From Orientallactaga sibirica (taxonomy: Eukaryota > Chordata > Mammalia > Rodentia > Dipodidae), in contig JAEOAD010000018.1 in NCBI GenBank assembly GCA_036365145.1, forward strand, positions 8,946,001 to 9,010,000: a stretch of 64,000 nucleotides of DNA, written 5' to 3'. Below, in pieces: positions 21,717-33,497 of this stretch. How positions within the stretch are numbered: the first letter of the stretch is position 1; every line of letters begins with the position of its first letter. A program made the translations under genes and the position numbers. The notes beneath the pieces are model-generated. The model did no database searches. It saw only the letters and a list, made by a program, of their open reading frames with translations, and was not told the origin of the DNA.

Positions 21717-21877
21717 TTTGTTGTTGTTGTTGTTGTTGTTTAAGGTAGGGTCTCGCTCTAGCTCAGACTGACCTGGAGTTCAATATGTAGTTTCACAGTG
21801 GCCTCAAACTCATGGTGATCCTCCTACCTCTGACTCCCAAGTGCTGGGATTAAAGGTTTACACTGCCACGCCCAGCT
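21717..21877 (-). mobile_element. B1 SINE with (TTG)n tail
   Basis: Antisense B1 from 'aaggtagggtctcgctctag' to 'actgccacgcccagct'. The A-tail has become a (TTG)8-like run at 21718-21741. 'cagttcattatatctt' occurs on both sides (about 21702 and 21876), an excellent 16-bp target duplication. Confidence 0.95.
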
Positions 21878-21894
21878 CAGTTCATTATATCTTG

Positions 21895-23030
21895 ATGAGG
21901 CTTAACCCCTCACCCCTGCCTGAATGGCTGGCTTCAGGTGTGCATATTGGCCAAGTAGGCTCAGCCAGCGTTTTATAAGGTGTTAATATGCAATGTTAGT
22001 AGAATCATTTTCCCATTGTAATTGTGAAACTAGGAAGATGCAGGTTTAGAGATGAGGATAGACTTATGACGAGAGAATGAAGCCAAGTTAAGCTGAGACA
22101 TGGAAAGGAATACAGGTCCTTAGACAACCCTATGCTTGAACTTTCTTGCTATGTGGATTAAGGGATTTCTTTTCACTTCAATTAGTCAGACTTGGGTATC
22201 TGATAATTATAATATAAAGACCATTAAGCCTTGGAAAGGTAGCAGAAAAGATGTTCAACCAATCCAGTGAAGTAGGAAATCAAGTGTTTGTAGAATATGT
22301 CAGGCCCAAGGGCCAGGAGAAGGTTATGTTGTACTTTGGCATGGATATAAAACAAGTCATCTTACTTTTAATTAACCTTTATTCTAGCCTCTTTTCTGCT
22401 AATATTGTGTCTATAATATACCTAATTATTTTTTCAGTAGGTGTCACAATTCTTAACCTTGATTTCCTGATCTATGACGTCCACCACATAGGGCTCCCCA
22501 CTTTTAAGCCCTGTTAAAACTATGTGAAGAGATTGCAGAGAAACATGGTTGAGAAGAAATGTGGCATCACATAACAAAAGATTGGATTTCAAGTTAGGGA
22601 TTGAGATTGAAATAAACATTTTTTTGGTGCTCTGAACTTTGATGTTTTCCAGTATGGAAATTAGAGAAATAATAATAATATTCTTTACCACATATACATG
22701 GCTTTCATATGGATGAAATCATACTCTGTAAATGATACAGACTGAGTGGCCTTCAGTATCATACATTACAGTAACACTTTATGTTTGTGTCAAACTAAGA
22801 AGTACCATTGGTGTTCGGAGGAAGTAGAAAAACTACTACTTCCCATCTATAAAACAGAGACAGAATGCTTTCCATGACCCAGAAATGAGTGTAGCTATTC
22901 ATTGTTTAATTTTTTTTGTGTGTGTGTGTATATGTGACACAATTTGGAAGACTGTTTTACATACACTATAGTTTCACAGCATTTCTGGGAGCTTTTGGAT
23001 TAAATCTTTGGGTCATATCTGAAGCATTTT
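21895..23030. other. Unique DNA with a short TG run
   Basis: A (TG)n stretch lies at about 22917-22930. No gene or named repeat is seen; open frames at 22251-22517 and 22434-22691 have no recognisable content. Confidence 0.4.
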
Positions 23031-23034
23031 CTTC

Positions 23035-23252
23035 TTGCAAACTTTTTGGTGTGTGTGTTTGGTGTATATGAGTGTATGTATGTGTGTGCATGTTCATGTG
23101 TATAAGTGGAGGTGTAAGCATGCTATTGAACTTGTGAAGGTCAAAGGACAATTTCAGGTGTCAGTCATTGCTTTCTACCTCATTTTGAATCAGAGTCTTG
23201 TTTTTGATACTGTTCACTGCTATGCTTTCAGTAATGGTCCAGATTAGGTAGT
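23035..23252 (-). mobile_element. B4-like SINE, split by solo LTR (left part)
   Basis: A TG-rich start, then 'gtgaaggtcaaaggacaatt' and 'aggtgtcagtcattgctttc', is the antisense B4-type pattern. It stops at the LTR terminus at 23253 and resumes at 23601. Confidence 0.7.
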
Positions 23253-23600
23253 TGTGGTTTTTTTGGATTCAGGAGTCCCCCATAAACTTAGGTATTCTGA
23301 ATTCTAGATCCTCAGCTGGTGGCAATTTGGGAATTGTAGCCTCCTGGAGGCAGTATTGTTGAGGGAGGGTTTATGGGTGTTACAGCCAGCTTCTACTTGC
23401 TAGTGTTTGGCACACTCTCCTGTTGCTATTGTCCATCTGATGTTGGCCAGGAGGTGATCTCCCCCCTCTGCTCATACCATTGTTTTCTCCTGCCATCATG
23501 GAGCTTCCCCTTAAATCTATAAGGCAAAATAAACCTTTTTTCCCTACAAGCTGCTCTTGGTCATGTGTGTTCTGCCAGCAATGCCAACCTGACTGTAGCA
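23253..23600 (+). mobile_element. Solo LTR, second MaLR-like family
   Basis: 348 bp with 'tgtggttttt', 'gattcaggagtcccccataa', 'cctcctggaggcag', 'gtgtttggcacactctcct', 'cctgccatcatggagcttcc' and AATAAA at about 23528, ending 'tgactgtagca'. Nearly the same order recurs at 44784-45134 and, reversed, at 29664, 31246 and 41970. The flanking pentamers ('gtagt' and 'gtgga') match only in part. Confidence 0.85.
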
Positions 23601-23782
23601 GTGGACTGCAGGTTTTCAAAAAATTTTCCTGTCTCCACCTTCCCGTCTCATCCTCAGCATAATAGGATTATATAAGCTGCAGTTGCTTTTGGCTTTTATG
23701 TGGGATCTGGTGATCAGAAGTCTGGTACTCAGGCTTATGGGAGAAGTGGCCGAACCATCTCTCCAGCCTCCTTTGGGAATGT
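23601..23782 (-). mobile_element. B4-like SINE, right part
   Basis: 'tttcctgtctccaccttccc', 'ggcttttatgtgggatctgg' and 'accatctctccagcc' complete the antisense B4-type SINE begun at 23035. This part includes the tRNA-like head. Confidence 0.72.
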
Positions 23783-24143
23783 TTAGAAAGTCCTTTTAGG
23801 CAAGAAGGAATAGATAGTAGGTAAGCATGCCTTAAAAGGAAAAAAAAAAACAATTCTTAGAAAGAAGCTGATAGGAAAGTTTCTTTTTAGGCTGGCCTAT
23901 TTCCCTAGAGTTAACAAGATTGGGGGATCTGGGAAGACTCTCCAAGATAGAAAAGAACTCATGCACATTGTTATCTTTGTGTCATATTTGTACTGCCACC
24001 ATCACTATCCCAGGAACCAGTCAACCAAGCTGCTATACACTGTTCTTGTGTTATCTCCTTTTCTCACCATACATGCAGAGCCCACCAAGATGATATTAAT
24101 ATTTGAATACAAAGAAGGGAAAATAAAATTTGAAGACATCAAG

Positions 24144-24345
24144 GAATTTTCTGAGGACTTAGTGTTTAAGGTACTTGCCTGTGAAGCCAAAGGACCCAGG
24201 TTCAATTCCCCAGAACCCACATAAGCCGGATGCACAAGGGGCACATGCATCTAGAGTTTGATTGCAGTGGCTGGAGGCCCTGACATGCCCATTCTCTCTC
24301 TTTCTCCCTGCCTATTTCTCTGTCTCAAATAAATAAAGAAAAATA
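24144..24345 (+). mobile_element. B2-superfamily SINE, short subtype
   Basis: 'ttaaggtacttgcctgtgaa' head, B-box-like 'ggttcaattcc', 'gccggatgcacaaggggcac', 'gtggctggaggccctgac', CT-rich stretch and AAATAAATAAAG end. The first 20 bases are altered ('gaattttctgaggactt'). Confidence 0.9.
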
Positions 24346-24540
24346 AAATATTTTTTAAAAATGTATTTTTAAAAAGTGTGCTCTCCCTCTTTGGTACCAT
24401 CACTGTGGATACATAGTAAATTCCAACAAGTGAAAAATGAGTCTGTGTAATGAAATCCATGTCAATAGTCTTATCCACAGTCTACCTAGAGAGAATTATG
24501 GGTCAAATAGTTGCCATCCTTCCTCATCTGCCCAAGAGAA

Positions 24541-24802
24541 TTTTTTCTTATTATTATTTGAAAGCGATGGAGAGAGACAGAGACAGAGAGGAACAGGCAG
24601 AGAGAAAGAGAGAATGGGCACACCAGTGGCCTCTCAGCTGCTGTGAACAAACTCCAGACATGTGTGCCCCCTTTTGGGCAAGCACGCATTGCATACTTGT
24701 GTCACTTTTGTGTCTGGTTAAACATGGGACCTGGAGATGAAACAGGTGTTCTTAGGCTTGGCAGGCAGGCACCTTATCAGCTAAGCCATCTCTCCAGCCC
24801 TG
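24541..24802 (-). mobile_element. B2-superfamily SINE, long subtype
   Basis: Antisense: T-rich end, GA-rich stretch, 'ggcctctcagctgctgtgaa', 'tgtctggttaaacatgggac' and head 'taagccatctctccagccct'. 'agagaattt' flanks both ends. Overlapping frames on both strands are repeat-derived. Confidence 0.92.
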
Positions 24803-25261
24803 CATCAGAGAATTTGTACAGAAGGAACAGAGGGGATTCAGGGAATATCTTGGCTGCCAGCAGAAGCCCAAGAAACAGAGTCCAGGGACATTCATTTTCA
24901 GGCAGTATTGGAGCCTGGATGCCAGTTCTTCTTACCTGGGAGATTCATATGTCAATAAGTATGACCTTTTATAAAGTTAAGCCCATTATTTGGCCCTCCA
25001 TGGTACTTTTATACAAAGTCTCTGACAAACACAGTAAGAATAAAACAGAATGTGTTCATATGATGACTGCCATTTTAAAAATTAAAAGTTAAAGTTGGAG
25101 AAATTTTGCATTAAAAAAGTGATGAATGTGGCTGTGGAATATGAAGTATCTAAGTACCCTTGTTTAATTTTATATTATCGTTGACATCTATCTGCTGAGA
25201 GGCTGGCTAGAATTTCTACACAGCAAAACTAGGCAGGAGGCTCCAGATCAGTGTAAGACTT

Positions 25262-25605
25262 GGAGATGGAGAGATGGCTCAGTGGAAGAAAGTGCTTGCT
25301 GCACAAGAGTAATGACTTAACTTCAGATCCCATAACTCATGTAAAGTCAGACATGGTAACGTAAGCTTCTATAGTCTTAGCACTCCCACAGTGAGATGAG
25401 AGGCTGAGATGAGAGGGTCCCTGGAAGTGCAAGGACTGATTATCCTGGCATACTCAGTGGTGAACAACAAGAAACCCTGCTTCAAACAAGACGAAATTGA
25501 GGATTGATACCCATAATTGTCCTCTTACCTCAACACATTCAATGACATCTGCATGCCTACACTCACATATGTGAACATACGCACATACTCATGCACATAG
25601 AGTTT
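25262..25605 (+). mobile_element. ID/B1 composite SINE (B4/RSINE1-like)
   Basis: A tRNA-like head ('ggagagatggctcagtgg', 'gctgcacaagagtaatgac', 'ttcagatccc'), a B1-like middle ('gtcttagcactcccacagtg', 'gagggtccctggaagtgc'), and a tail of CACA-type repeats ('ctacactcacatatgtgaac'). The order matches B4-type composites. Confidence 0.75.
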
Positions 25606-25769
25606 TTAAAAATGTAGGACTGGCTCTGGCACAGTGAAGCATTCTTTCACCGGCCTGGAGTCATTGTTCCTTGAAGGCTTCCTGAGTGGCTACTGAGCTG
25701 GGAGAGCTGAATCAGAGCACTAAAATCTACCTTGAAATGAAAGTTAAGGGAAATACCCACTGAGCAGGG

Positions 25770-25872
25770 ACTAGGGCAATGTTTCTTAATGTGGCATGAG
25801 TTTGATTCTCCTATGAGATTTTTGAAAATTTCTGGGGAGATTTTTGATAGTTATGCAATGGAGAGGGGAGTG
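25770..25872 (+). mobile_element. MER5-like hAT fragment
   Basis: 'gaaaatttctggggagattt' and 'gttatgcaatggagagggg' follow the order of the MER5A terminus (a non-autonomous hAT-Charlie element). Only about 100 bp remain and divergence is high. Confidence 0.5.
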
Positions 25873-25879
25873 GGCATAG

Positions 25880-26250
25880 TATATTGTTTGGATATATCTT
25901 TTCTCTCATCACTTCATGCTGTAGAAAATTGAATCCTGATATAATAGTATTGAAGTGATTGGACTTCTAAGAGGTGATGCCTCGACATGAGTAGGCAATG
26001 TGCTCGACCCTCAGAAGAGATTAAAGTCCATCCTACAAGAGTGGGTTATATCTCTAGAAACTATATTGGCTACCAAAATGGCAAGCTGTTACAAAGTGAA
26101 TTCACCTTTTCTGCTCCCTCTTCTTCTTTTTTTTTTGCCATATGACCCCTCATATGTTCATCTTGCCTTCTTCAAAAACACTTCTTTATTTTAAACGTCC
26201 AGCTCCCCTAGAGCTGTGAAATAAAGAAGCCCTTTCTTTATACATGATCC
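25880..26250 (+). mobile_element. Old MaLR LTR (MST/THE-like)
   Basis: 'gtttggatatatcttttctc' start, 'ggacttctaagaggtgatgc' middle, 'tgctccctcttcttc', and 'agagctgtgaaataaagaag' near the end match the layout of MST-type MaLR LTRs. The A(A)TAAA motif is the LTR polyadenylation signal. High divergence indicates an old copy. Confidence 0.55.
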
Positions 26251-27580
26251 AGCATTAGGTCAATTTGCAACATGAAATGGACAGTGTTCCTTGTATCCAT
26301 CTGGTATACACAAGCTAGGGATGTTGTTTACTATGTACACTGCACACTACTATCTATTCTCCACTCTCCAAATAAAAAGAATAACAATTCCAAATATCAA
26401 TGGTACTAGGGTCAAGCAGTTATGCTATAAAGATTGAAGACACTAAACATTTATTGCTCAGGCTTAAGAAATGTTGGACTTGGAATAACCCTGGAGAGGG
26501 GTAGAAAAGATGGTCAATGTGTGAATTCAAATTCTTCCTAGTGCACAAATAGTTTTGCCCTGAGGACCGAAGTCACTGTTATGGATTAGCTATACCCAAT
26601 TCTCTTTCCTCATCTCTGTTCCATATTCTCCAGTCAATTTGTGGCTTTGAGTATTTTTGTTTGATGTTGCCAATAGAAATGGATGTGAGAGAAGCCCTAG
26701 AAGGAAAAGAGCTGTGATGGCTGCTTTTGGTGGTGAAATGGTGCCTCAGGTTAAGTTTCTGTCCTGAGAAATTACATTAATATTCCATTTCTATTGCTAA
26801 GTATATGTGGCTTGATTCAAGTTAATGTCTTCTCTCCTAACCTGTATTCTAGGGAACTTAGTACTAACTTATGTTATGATAGCTACATAATTGTTCTGAG
26901 AATTTATTAAGATGTATGCAATATATCTTCTTCCTAGATCTAGAAATCTGGTAATTATTTTAAACTATTATGGAAGGAGTGGTATATAAGTTAGGGGGGG
27001 ACCTAGCTTTCCTCTAAGAGATCCTGAGAGCTCTTGGATGATTTGAGGTGATGTGTGCCAGTGAAAGGGGTGAACTATCATTTATAATGAAATATGATGC
27101 TCAGCAGTAAGAACCACAGATCACTAAACAGCAAGCTAAAATGAAGTCAAATTTAGTATCTACCTGACAAGACACTTACATGGGAGATAAGCAAGTCTCC
27201 CAGAAAAGAAGTGGGAAGGGCTGGATACATAGAAAACATGGCAGACTGGAGTGATTTCTGTCTAATCTGTTGAAGGAAAAGTGTCAGGATAAGAAGAAAG
27301 CAATATTCTAATGAAAGAAATAGAGGTGAATCTTTGGAATTCATGAAGGGAGTGGGAGGACAGCTGAAAAGTGGGAAGAAATGGAAGGGCAATACTTCTG
27401 GAGAAAGAAGAAATCGAAACACAGGTCTGGCTGCAGAGGCTCCCAGTCAGTTCGAGAGAAAAGAAGCAGAGGCCTTTTATAAAACTATTTTGGATCCTCT
27501 TCTCTGAATAGTACCAGAGATTATGCTCTTGTCCAAATAACTTTGTAGGAGATATTCAAACCAGGTGGCATGCAAATCAC
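26251..27580. other. Unique DNA
   Basis: No repeat recognised with confidence. A minus frame at 27153-27422 (89 codons) is Phe/Leu/Ser/Pro-rich with no recognisable domain. Confidence 0.4.
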
Positions 27581-28119
27581 AATACAGAAACATGAGAAAA
27601 CAAGGCAAGATGGCTCCTCCAAAAGATTACAGCTCTTCAACTACTAATTCCAAATACTAAAATGAGTAAAATAATGGAGGAAAATCTCAAAATTTATTAG
27701 CAAAAATAATCAAGGACTTCAAACAAACAAGTACAAGAATAAAGGAAATAAATTCAGGGCCTGTAGATGAAAATCAGCATCATAGAGAAGAAAGTCTGCA
27801 AAAATGGGTGAGAAAGGCAGCAATATAAATTTAAAAGTCAGAAACATGGAAAAGATACTTAGCAAGGACTGAGATTTTAGAGAAAAATAGAATGTTGGGA
27901 ATGAAAAACTCAAAAAATCAAATAAAAGAAGTTGTGGAAAGCAGCACCAATAAATTCAACCAATCAGAATAAAGATATGAGGGATAGATGACAGGGTTGA
28001 TAAAATAGTACATTTGAATATCAAGAAAAAATATCTTTATCACAACATTCAAGAACTCTGGGATGTAATCAGGAGGCCAAATCTGTTCTGTAGAAGTGGA
28101 GCAGAGATAATATTAAAGT

Positions 28120-28345
28120 AGGGCCAGAAAGTAAGAGCCACAGGGCTGGAAGGTATATGGTAAGGCATTATCCTTCCCACAAGAACTGACTAATATACTC
28201 ATGACCTTACAGTGACTATTGATTCCCCTACTGAAGAGGATCCTCAGTGAAATGGGGTCAGGGAGAGAGGACAAAACCAAATGGCAATATGATCAATTTG
28301 CAGTACATTCATATATTAAAGTTCCCAATAAAAATAATATAAAAT
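28120..28345 (+). mobile_element. L1 3' end nested in old L1M
   Basis: 'aagtaagagccacagggctg', 'cttcccacaagaactgac', 'aagaggatcctcagtgaaat' and an AATAAAAATAAT end parallel the last part of the other plus-strand L1 3' UTRs. It is a very short 5'-truncated copy. Confidence 0.65.
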
Positions 28346-28487
28346 TAAAGGCATAGAACCTCTTCAGTAAAATTATAGCAGAAGTAGAGACATGAAATAC
28401 AGAAAGTATTTTGAATTTCGAATACACATGACCAGAGAAGTACCTCACTCTATCACCTAATAGGCAAGTTATCAAAAATACAAAGCA

Positions 28488-28690
28488 GGGTTGTATAGAT
28501 GGGTTAGCAGTTAAGGTACTTGCCTGTGAAGTCTAAAGACCCAGGTTTAACTTCCTAGTACCCATGTAAGCCAGATGCACAATGGGACACATGCATCTGG
28601 AGTTCATTTGCAGTGGCTGAAGGCCCTGATATGCCCATTCTATCTATCTGCCTCTGTACCTCTCTCAAATAAATAAATAAAAATTTTAAA
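28488..28690 (+). mobile_element. B2-superfamily SINE, short subtype
   Basis: 'gtatagatgggttagcagtt' head, 'agacccaggtttaac', 'gtaagccagatgcacaatgg', CT-rich stretch, AAATAAATAAATAAAAA tail. 'acaaagca' on both sides (about 28478 and 28693) is the target duplication. Confidence 0.92.
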
Positions 28691-29663
28691 AACACAAAGC
28701 AAATAAATGTTATTAAAAGCTGAAAGTAGAAATGCCAACTATCAAGCCAAACATATCAGCATACCACTTCAGAATATGACTGGGTCTCTCATCAGCAACC
28801 CTAAAAGTCAGGAAATCAGGAGCAATATATTTTAGGCTGTGAAAGTAAATAAAATCCAAAAAAGATTCAGCAAAGCTATCTTTTAAAATTAACACAGAAT
28901 TAAAGTTATTTCAAGACAAGCACAAACTAAGGCAGTTCATGACCAATGGTGTAGAAGCTACTAAAAATGTATACCATACAAAAAGGAGGGAAAATACATA
29001 CTCAGAAGACAGGAATGTTATACTTAGTGAGAGAAAAAGATTTAGAAAGGAAATCTGTAAGGAATCCATCATGCCCTCCTAGTAAACCATAAAACCCTAA
29101 ATAATAATAGAGGAGAAAGAAAAAGAACATGTAATACTACAATTAACCAGAAAACAACCAAATATTATAAGAACTTGTAAGTATTTCTGAATAATTATCT
29201 TGCAGGTAAGTGGTTTCAGTTCAGCAATGAAAAGATGCAGAATATCTGACTGAATTCAGAAACACGATTGAAGCATTTGCTGTTTTTAAGATGCACTTCA
29301 CTGGCAAAGATATCTACAGGCATTTATCAAGCATATGAAATCCAAACAAGCCAAAAATAAAAAAAGTGATAAAGTAGACAAAATAAATAAAGTATACAGC
29401 AAAACAAAGCTAACAGGAGATAAAGAAGGCACTAAATATAAATAAAGAAAATGATTCAAAAAGATCTATTGTAAAAGTATAAACACTGAATATTTTGGGC
29501 TCCCAACGTCATTAAAAAAATAGTGGCTATGAAAGTTCAAATAGCTCCTGATACAATATAATTGGGCGATGTTAATTTCTACTATCATCTTTATTTTATT
29601 TTTTTCTACTATCATCTTTAGCTGGGTCATACAAACTAACAGTCAACAAATTAACTTTAAAGT

Positions 29664-29993
29664 TCTTGCAGTCAGCTTTGTGTTGCTGCCAGAAAACACA
29701 TAACCAAGAAGAGTTTGTGGGAGGAGAGGGTTTATTTTGGCTTGCAGACTTGATGGCAGGGTAAAACGATGGCATGAACAGATGATGGACATCACCTTTG
29801 GCCCAAATCTGAACAACAGCAGCAGGAGAGTGTGCCAAACACTGGCAATGGGAAGGTGGTTATAACACCCATAAGCCCACCTCCTCAACAATGCATTATC
29901 TCCAAGAGGTTCTAATTCCCAAATTGCCACCAGATTGGGATCTAGCATTCAGAACACATAAGTTTATAGGGGACACCTAAATTAGATGACCAG
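29664..29993 (-). repeat. 3' LTR of the older element
   Basis: 'ttgcagtcagctttgtgtt', 'tttattttggcttgcagac', 'gtgtgccaaacactggcaat' and 'acataagtttataggggaca' align in order with the other LTRs of this family. Confidence 0.82.
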
Positions 29994-30659
29994 ATTCTAC
30001 CCCTGGCCTCCATAAACTGATGACCATCCATGATGTAAAAGGCAATGCATTCCATTCAAATTTAAAAGTCCCCATAGTTTTTATTAATCCCAAAGGTGTT
30101 CAAACATCCCCATAGTCCAAGATCTTTTAAACTGAGCTATAATACCAAAAGAAAACCTATAATGACACAGAATAAACATTGTAAAAACTGCCATTGTACA
30201 TAGTAAAGAAATATTCATACAGTACAAGATTTAAAATTAACAGGGCAAAACATCAAACTCTGTAGCTCCAGGACTGACAACTCTAGCCAGTAACAAGTCT
30301 TTGGAGTTCCAATTCTGCTCCTCCAGCCAGGCTACTCAGTCCTGGAAAACTTTATCCACTGTGGGCAGCTCTCCTTGGCAGCCATCTCATAATGCTGACA
30401 TGTCCTTGGATCTCCACTGCAACTCATGGTTCATCCTCATGGAGCAATAGGACCTCCACAGAGGTAATCCAACAAGCCTGTTCACACTGCCCATGGCCAT
30501 TTCCAAAACACAGGACGTGCTGCAAATTCAATGACTCCTCTTTCCTGTATTTGCTATACGCTATAATACCAGGTGGGTTACATGCATTTTAATCCAGGAG
30601 GGACTTTGATGAGCAGGACACTTCTTTAGCATTTAGGCCCTTTAATTCATGTCTTTTTT

Positions 30660-30828
30660 AAAAATGTTGTTTGTTTGTTGTTTTGGTTTTTCGAGGTAGG
30701 GCCTCACTCTAGCCCAGGCTGATCTGGAATTCACTATTTAGTCACAGGGTGACCTTGAACTTATGGTGATCCTCCTACCTCTGCCTCCCAAGTTCTGGGA
30801 TTAAAGGCATGAACCACCATGCCTGGCT
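30660..30828 (-). mobile_element. B1 SINE nested in the LTR element interior
   Basis: Antisense B1 from 'tcgaggtagggcctcactct' to 'gaaccaccatgcctggct', with a (TTG)-rich T-run at its left. 'aggccctttaattc' and 'aggccccttatttc' flank it as a target duplication with slight changes. Confidence 0.92.
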
Positions 30829-31245
30829 TCAGGCCCCTTATTTCAAAAGAGTCCACATTTTTCCTGCTGTCCCAATGCAGATCAGCTGAGCCAATGCAAT
30901 GGTTGTAATCTGTCAAACATTTACAGCTGAATGGGCAGAAGCTTCAGTCCAAAGTTTTCATTTTTTTCTATGCTATATCCATCTTCTCACATCAGTCCAT
31001 TTTTACACAATGCTACCCTGCACAAGTTCTCAGGACATAATCATAACAGGAAGCCTCTTATACAAACTATTTCTAGCCCTTACTGCATTTAGGTCTTTCA
31101 ACTCAGACCAGAATCCATCAAACTATATTTATAGCATTGGAATGTGTCTCTTACAACAAGGTTTCAAACCCTTCCTCAAATCAGTCAGAAAAAGTCAAAA
31201 GCCACACAGTCAGGTTTCTAGCAGCAAAGACCACACTTCTTTTAC

Positions 31246-31577
31246 TGTTGCAGTCAACTTCATGTAGCTGGAAGAAAACACACAACCAAGAATGGCTTGT
31301 GGGAGGAAAGAGTTAATTTTTACTTATAGAATTGAGGGGAAGCTCCAGGGTGGCAGGGTAAAATGATGGCATGAGCAGAGGGTGGACATCACCTCATGGC
31401 CACCATCAAGTGGACAACAGCAGCAGGAGTGTTTGCCAAACACTGGCAAGAAAAAGCTGACTATTATACCTATAAGGTTATTGTTATTCCCAACTTCAAT
31501 TCAAAAACTGTCACTAGCTGGGAATCTAGCATTGAGAACACATAAGTTATGGGGGACACCTGAATAAAATCACCACA
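31246..31577 (-). repeat. 5' LTR of the older element
   Basis: Begins 'tgttgcagtcaacttcatgt' and ends 'gaataaaatcaccaca' on the plus strand. It lacks part of the segment around 29870-29920 of its partner, indicating a deletion. Confidence 0.82.
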
Positions 31578-31914
31578 GGCACCAATGCTCATTTCTATAC
31601 ACAGTCTTCTCAATAGTCAACATTCCTAAAATAGCATTCTAGGCTAAAAAGAGAGCCTTAACAAACCCAAAATAACCTAAATTCTTGTCTCTTACCACCT
31701 CATAGTGAAATGCAACCAGAAATAATAAAGCAACAGAAACTACGTAAACTATACAAATATGTTTTCTTAAGTGTGTGTCCACTTCTTCCAGACTTTCCAG
31801 TTTAGTAGAATATGGTTTTTAAAAGATACCTTATTATTCTCTTAATTCCACTGGTATGTATTGTAATAGCTCTCTTTTGATTTCTACTATGATTAAGGTC
31901 TTCTCTCACTTTCT

Positions 31915-31997
31915 GTGTGGGACCTGGGAATCAACTTGGGGTCCTTTGGCTTTACAGGCAAACACCTTAACCACTAAGCAACACCTCCAGCCCTCAC
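31915..31997 (-). mobile_element. B2-superfamily SINE, head fragment
   Basis: 'tgggacctgggaatcaact', 'ggctttacaggcaaacacct' and 'aagcaacacctccagccct' are the antisense head of a B2-type SINE. The tail half is absent. Confidence 0.8.
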
Positions 31998-32079
31998 TTT
32001 GTTATATTTAATTTGACCAAGTGTTTATCAATCTTGATTATTTTTTAATAAGCTCTTTGCTTCATCAATTTTTATTTGT

Positions 32080-32082
<3 letters not shown>

Positions 32083-32110
<28 letters not shown>

Positions 32111-32245
32111 GAGGTAGGTCTCACTCTAGCCCAGGCTGACCTGGAATTCACTATGGAGTCTCAAGCTAGTCTCAAACTCCTGGTGATCCTCCTACCTCTG
32201 CCTCCCGAGTGCTGGGAGTAAAGGCATGTGCCACCACACCTAGCT
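32083..32245 (-). mobile_element. B1 SINE with long T-run
   Basis: A T-run of about 28 bases (32083-32110), then antisense B1 'gaggtaggtctcactctagc' to 'ccaccacacctagct'. 'gcttcatcaattttta' and 'gcttcagcaatttttaa' flank it as target duplication. The unusually intact tail suggests a younger copy. Confidence 0.93.
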
Positions 32246-32279
32246 TGCTTCAGCAATTTTTAAACTGTTTTCTTCATTT

Positions 32280-33320
32280 CCATTTTGTTGATTTCCATCT
32301 TGATCTTGATTTTTTTTCTATCTGAATTTGTATTGTTCTAGTTTTTCCATTGCCTTCAGAAAGATCTTTAAGTTCTTTATTTGAGGATCTCTCTATTTTT
32401 GCAATGTAGGCATTTAGAGCTACATATTTCCGTTAGGACTGTATTCATTGTGTCCCATAGGTTTTTGTATACTGTGTTTTCATTTTAACTCAATTCTAAT
32501 ATTGTTTATTTCCTTCTTGATTTCTTCAGTGTACCATTCACTGTTCAATAGTGTATTGTTCAATGTCTAGAAATTTGTGTGCTTTCTCCTTTTTCTCTTG
32601 TTCTTGCTTTTTAACTTAATTGCACTTTGGTTAGATATAATACAGGATTTTTTCCATTTTCTGAATTTGCAGACTTGCCTTGTGTCCTAATATATTTTCT
32701 ACTTTCGATAAGGTTCCATGAGCTGCTAAAAAGAATGTATATTCTGAAGAGTTTGGATGGAGATTTTTGTAGATATCTGCTAAAACCATTTCATATATGG
32801 TGTCATTTAGCACCATTACTTCTCTATTTATTTTATGTTTAGGTAATCTGTGTATTATTGATAGTGGAAACCCACTCTTACGGTATTACAATTTATGTCT
32901 GACTTAATGTCTAATATATTTGGCTTTATTAAACTAGGCATAACTCTGCTTGATGCATACATGTTTAGGATTGTCATATCCTTTTGTTGACTTGCTCATT
33001 TGATGAATATAGAGTCTGTCTTCATTTTTAAAATTTGGTTTAAAGTGTACTTTCTAGTTATTAGTGTACCTATTTGTTTCCTATTTCCTTTTACTTGGAA
33101 TATATTTTTCCATTGTTTCATCCTAAAGTGGTGTCTGTCTTTCATGGTAAGGTGGATTTCTTGAAGGCAGCATACAAATGGATCCAGTTTTCTCATCGAG
33201 ACTATTAACCTATGTCTTTTTATTGGGGATTGAGTTCCTTCCTCTGTAATGTTTCTGGGACCATGGAGATATCTCATCCAGTTCTGGAGGACTTGGCTTT
33301 CCTTTCTTATCATTTTGATG
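32280..33320 (-). mobile_element. L1 ORF2 endonuclease region, minus strand
   Basis: A broken minus-strand frame at 32996-33313 contains 'QSPIKRHRL', 'LDPFVCCLQEIHL' and 'MKQWKNIFQ', the N-terminal endonuclease blocks of L1 ORF2 (the QE pair includes the catalytic Glu). The remaining text to 32280 continues antisense into the post-endonuclease linker. It is a dead fragment, lying head-to-head with the plus-strand L1 that starts at about 33375. Confidence 0.8.
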
Positions 33321-33374
33321 TGTCTTGGATATCCCCAGTATTCATTGCATATCCAAGCATATCCTCAGCAAAAG

Positions 33375-33497
33375 AAACTCCTCTGGAGGCATCACCATAC
33401 TTAATCTAAAGCTATATTACAAAGCCATAGTAATAAAAACAACATGGTACTGGCATAGAAAAAGGATTATAGACCAATGGAACAGAATTGAGGAAGG
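33375..33497 (+). mobile_element. L1 ORF2 C-terminal fragment
   Basis: The translated text '[21 protein letters not shown]' is followed by '[15 protein letters not shown]'; this is the conserved stretch after the L1 RT domain. It directly precedes ORF1-side sequence of another copy, so it marks a rearranged junction. Confidence 0.8.

Larger units (their letters stand above)
27590..29590 (+). mobile_element. Old L1M, plus strand (ORF1 side to endonuclease start)
   Basis: A-rich text with 'aaaagtcaggaaatcaggag', 'caagacaagcacaaactaag' and 'ctaacaggagataaagaagg' follows the L1M order from the 5'/ORF1 region into the first part of ORF2. Frames are thoroughly broken. It is interrupted by an L1 3' end (28120-28345) and a SINE (28488-28690), and ends before the LTR element at 29664. 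Confidence 0.6.
29664..31577 (-). mobile_element. Older non-autonomous LTR element, second family
   Basis: Two diverged LTRs (29664-29993 and 31246-31577) enclose about 1.25 kb that shares motifs with the interior of the element at 13709-15749 but has no pol domain. It reads on the minus strand. A purine-rich tract (plus-strand 'ttctacccctggcctcc') lies just inside 29994. The primer-site region next to the 5' LTR is degraded. LTR divergence is far larger than in the younger element. No clean target duplication is visible, so the ends may have been altered. A B1 is nested at 30660-30828. Confidence 0.82.

Noticed and set aside
24643..25092. 149-codon plus frame
   Set aside because: It starts inside a long-subtype SINE and continues by chance into flanking DNA.
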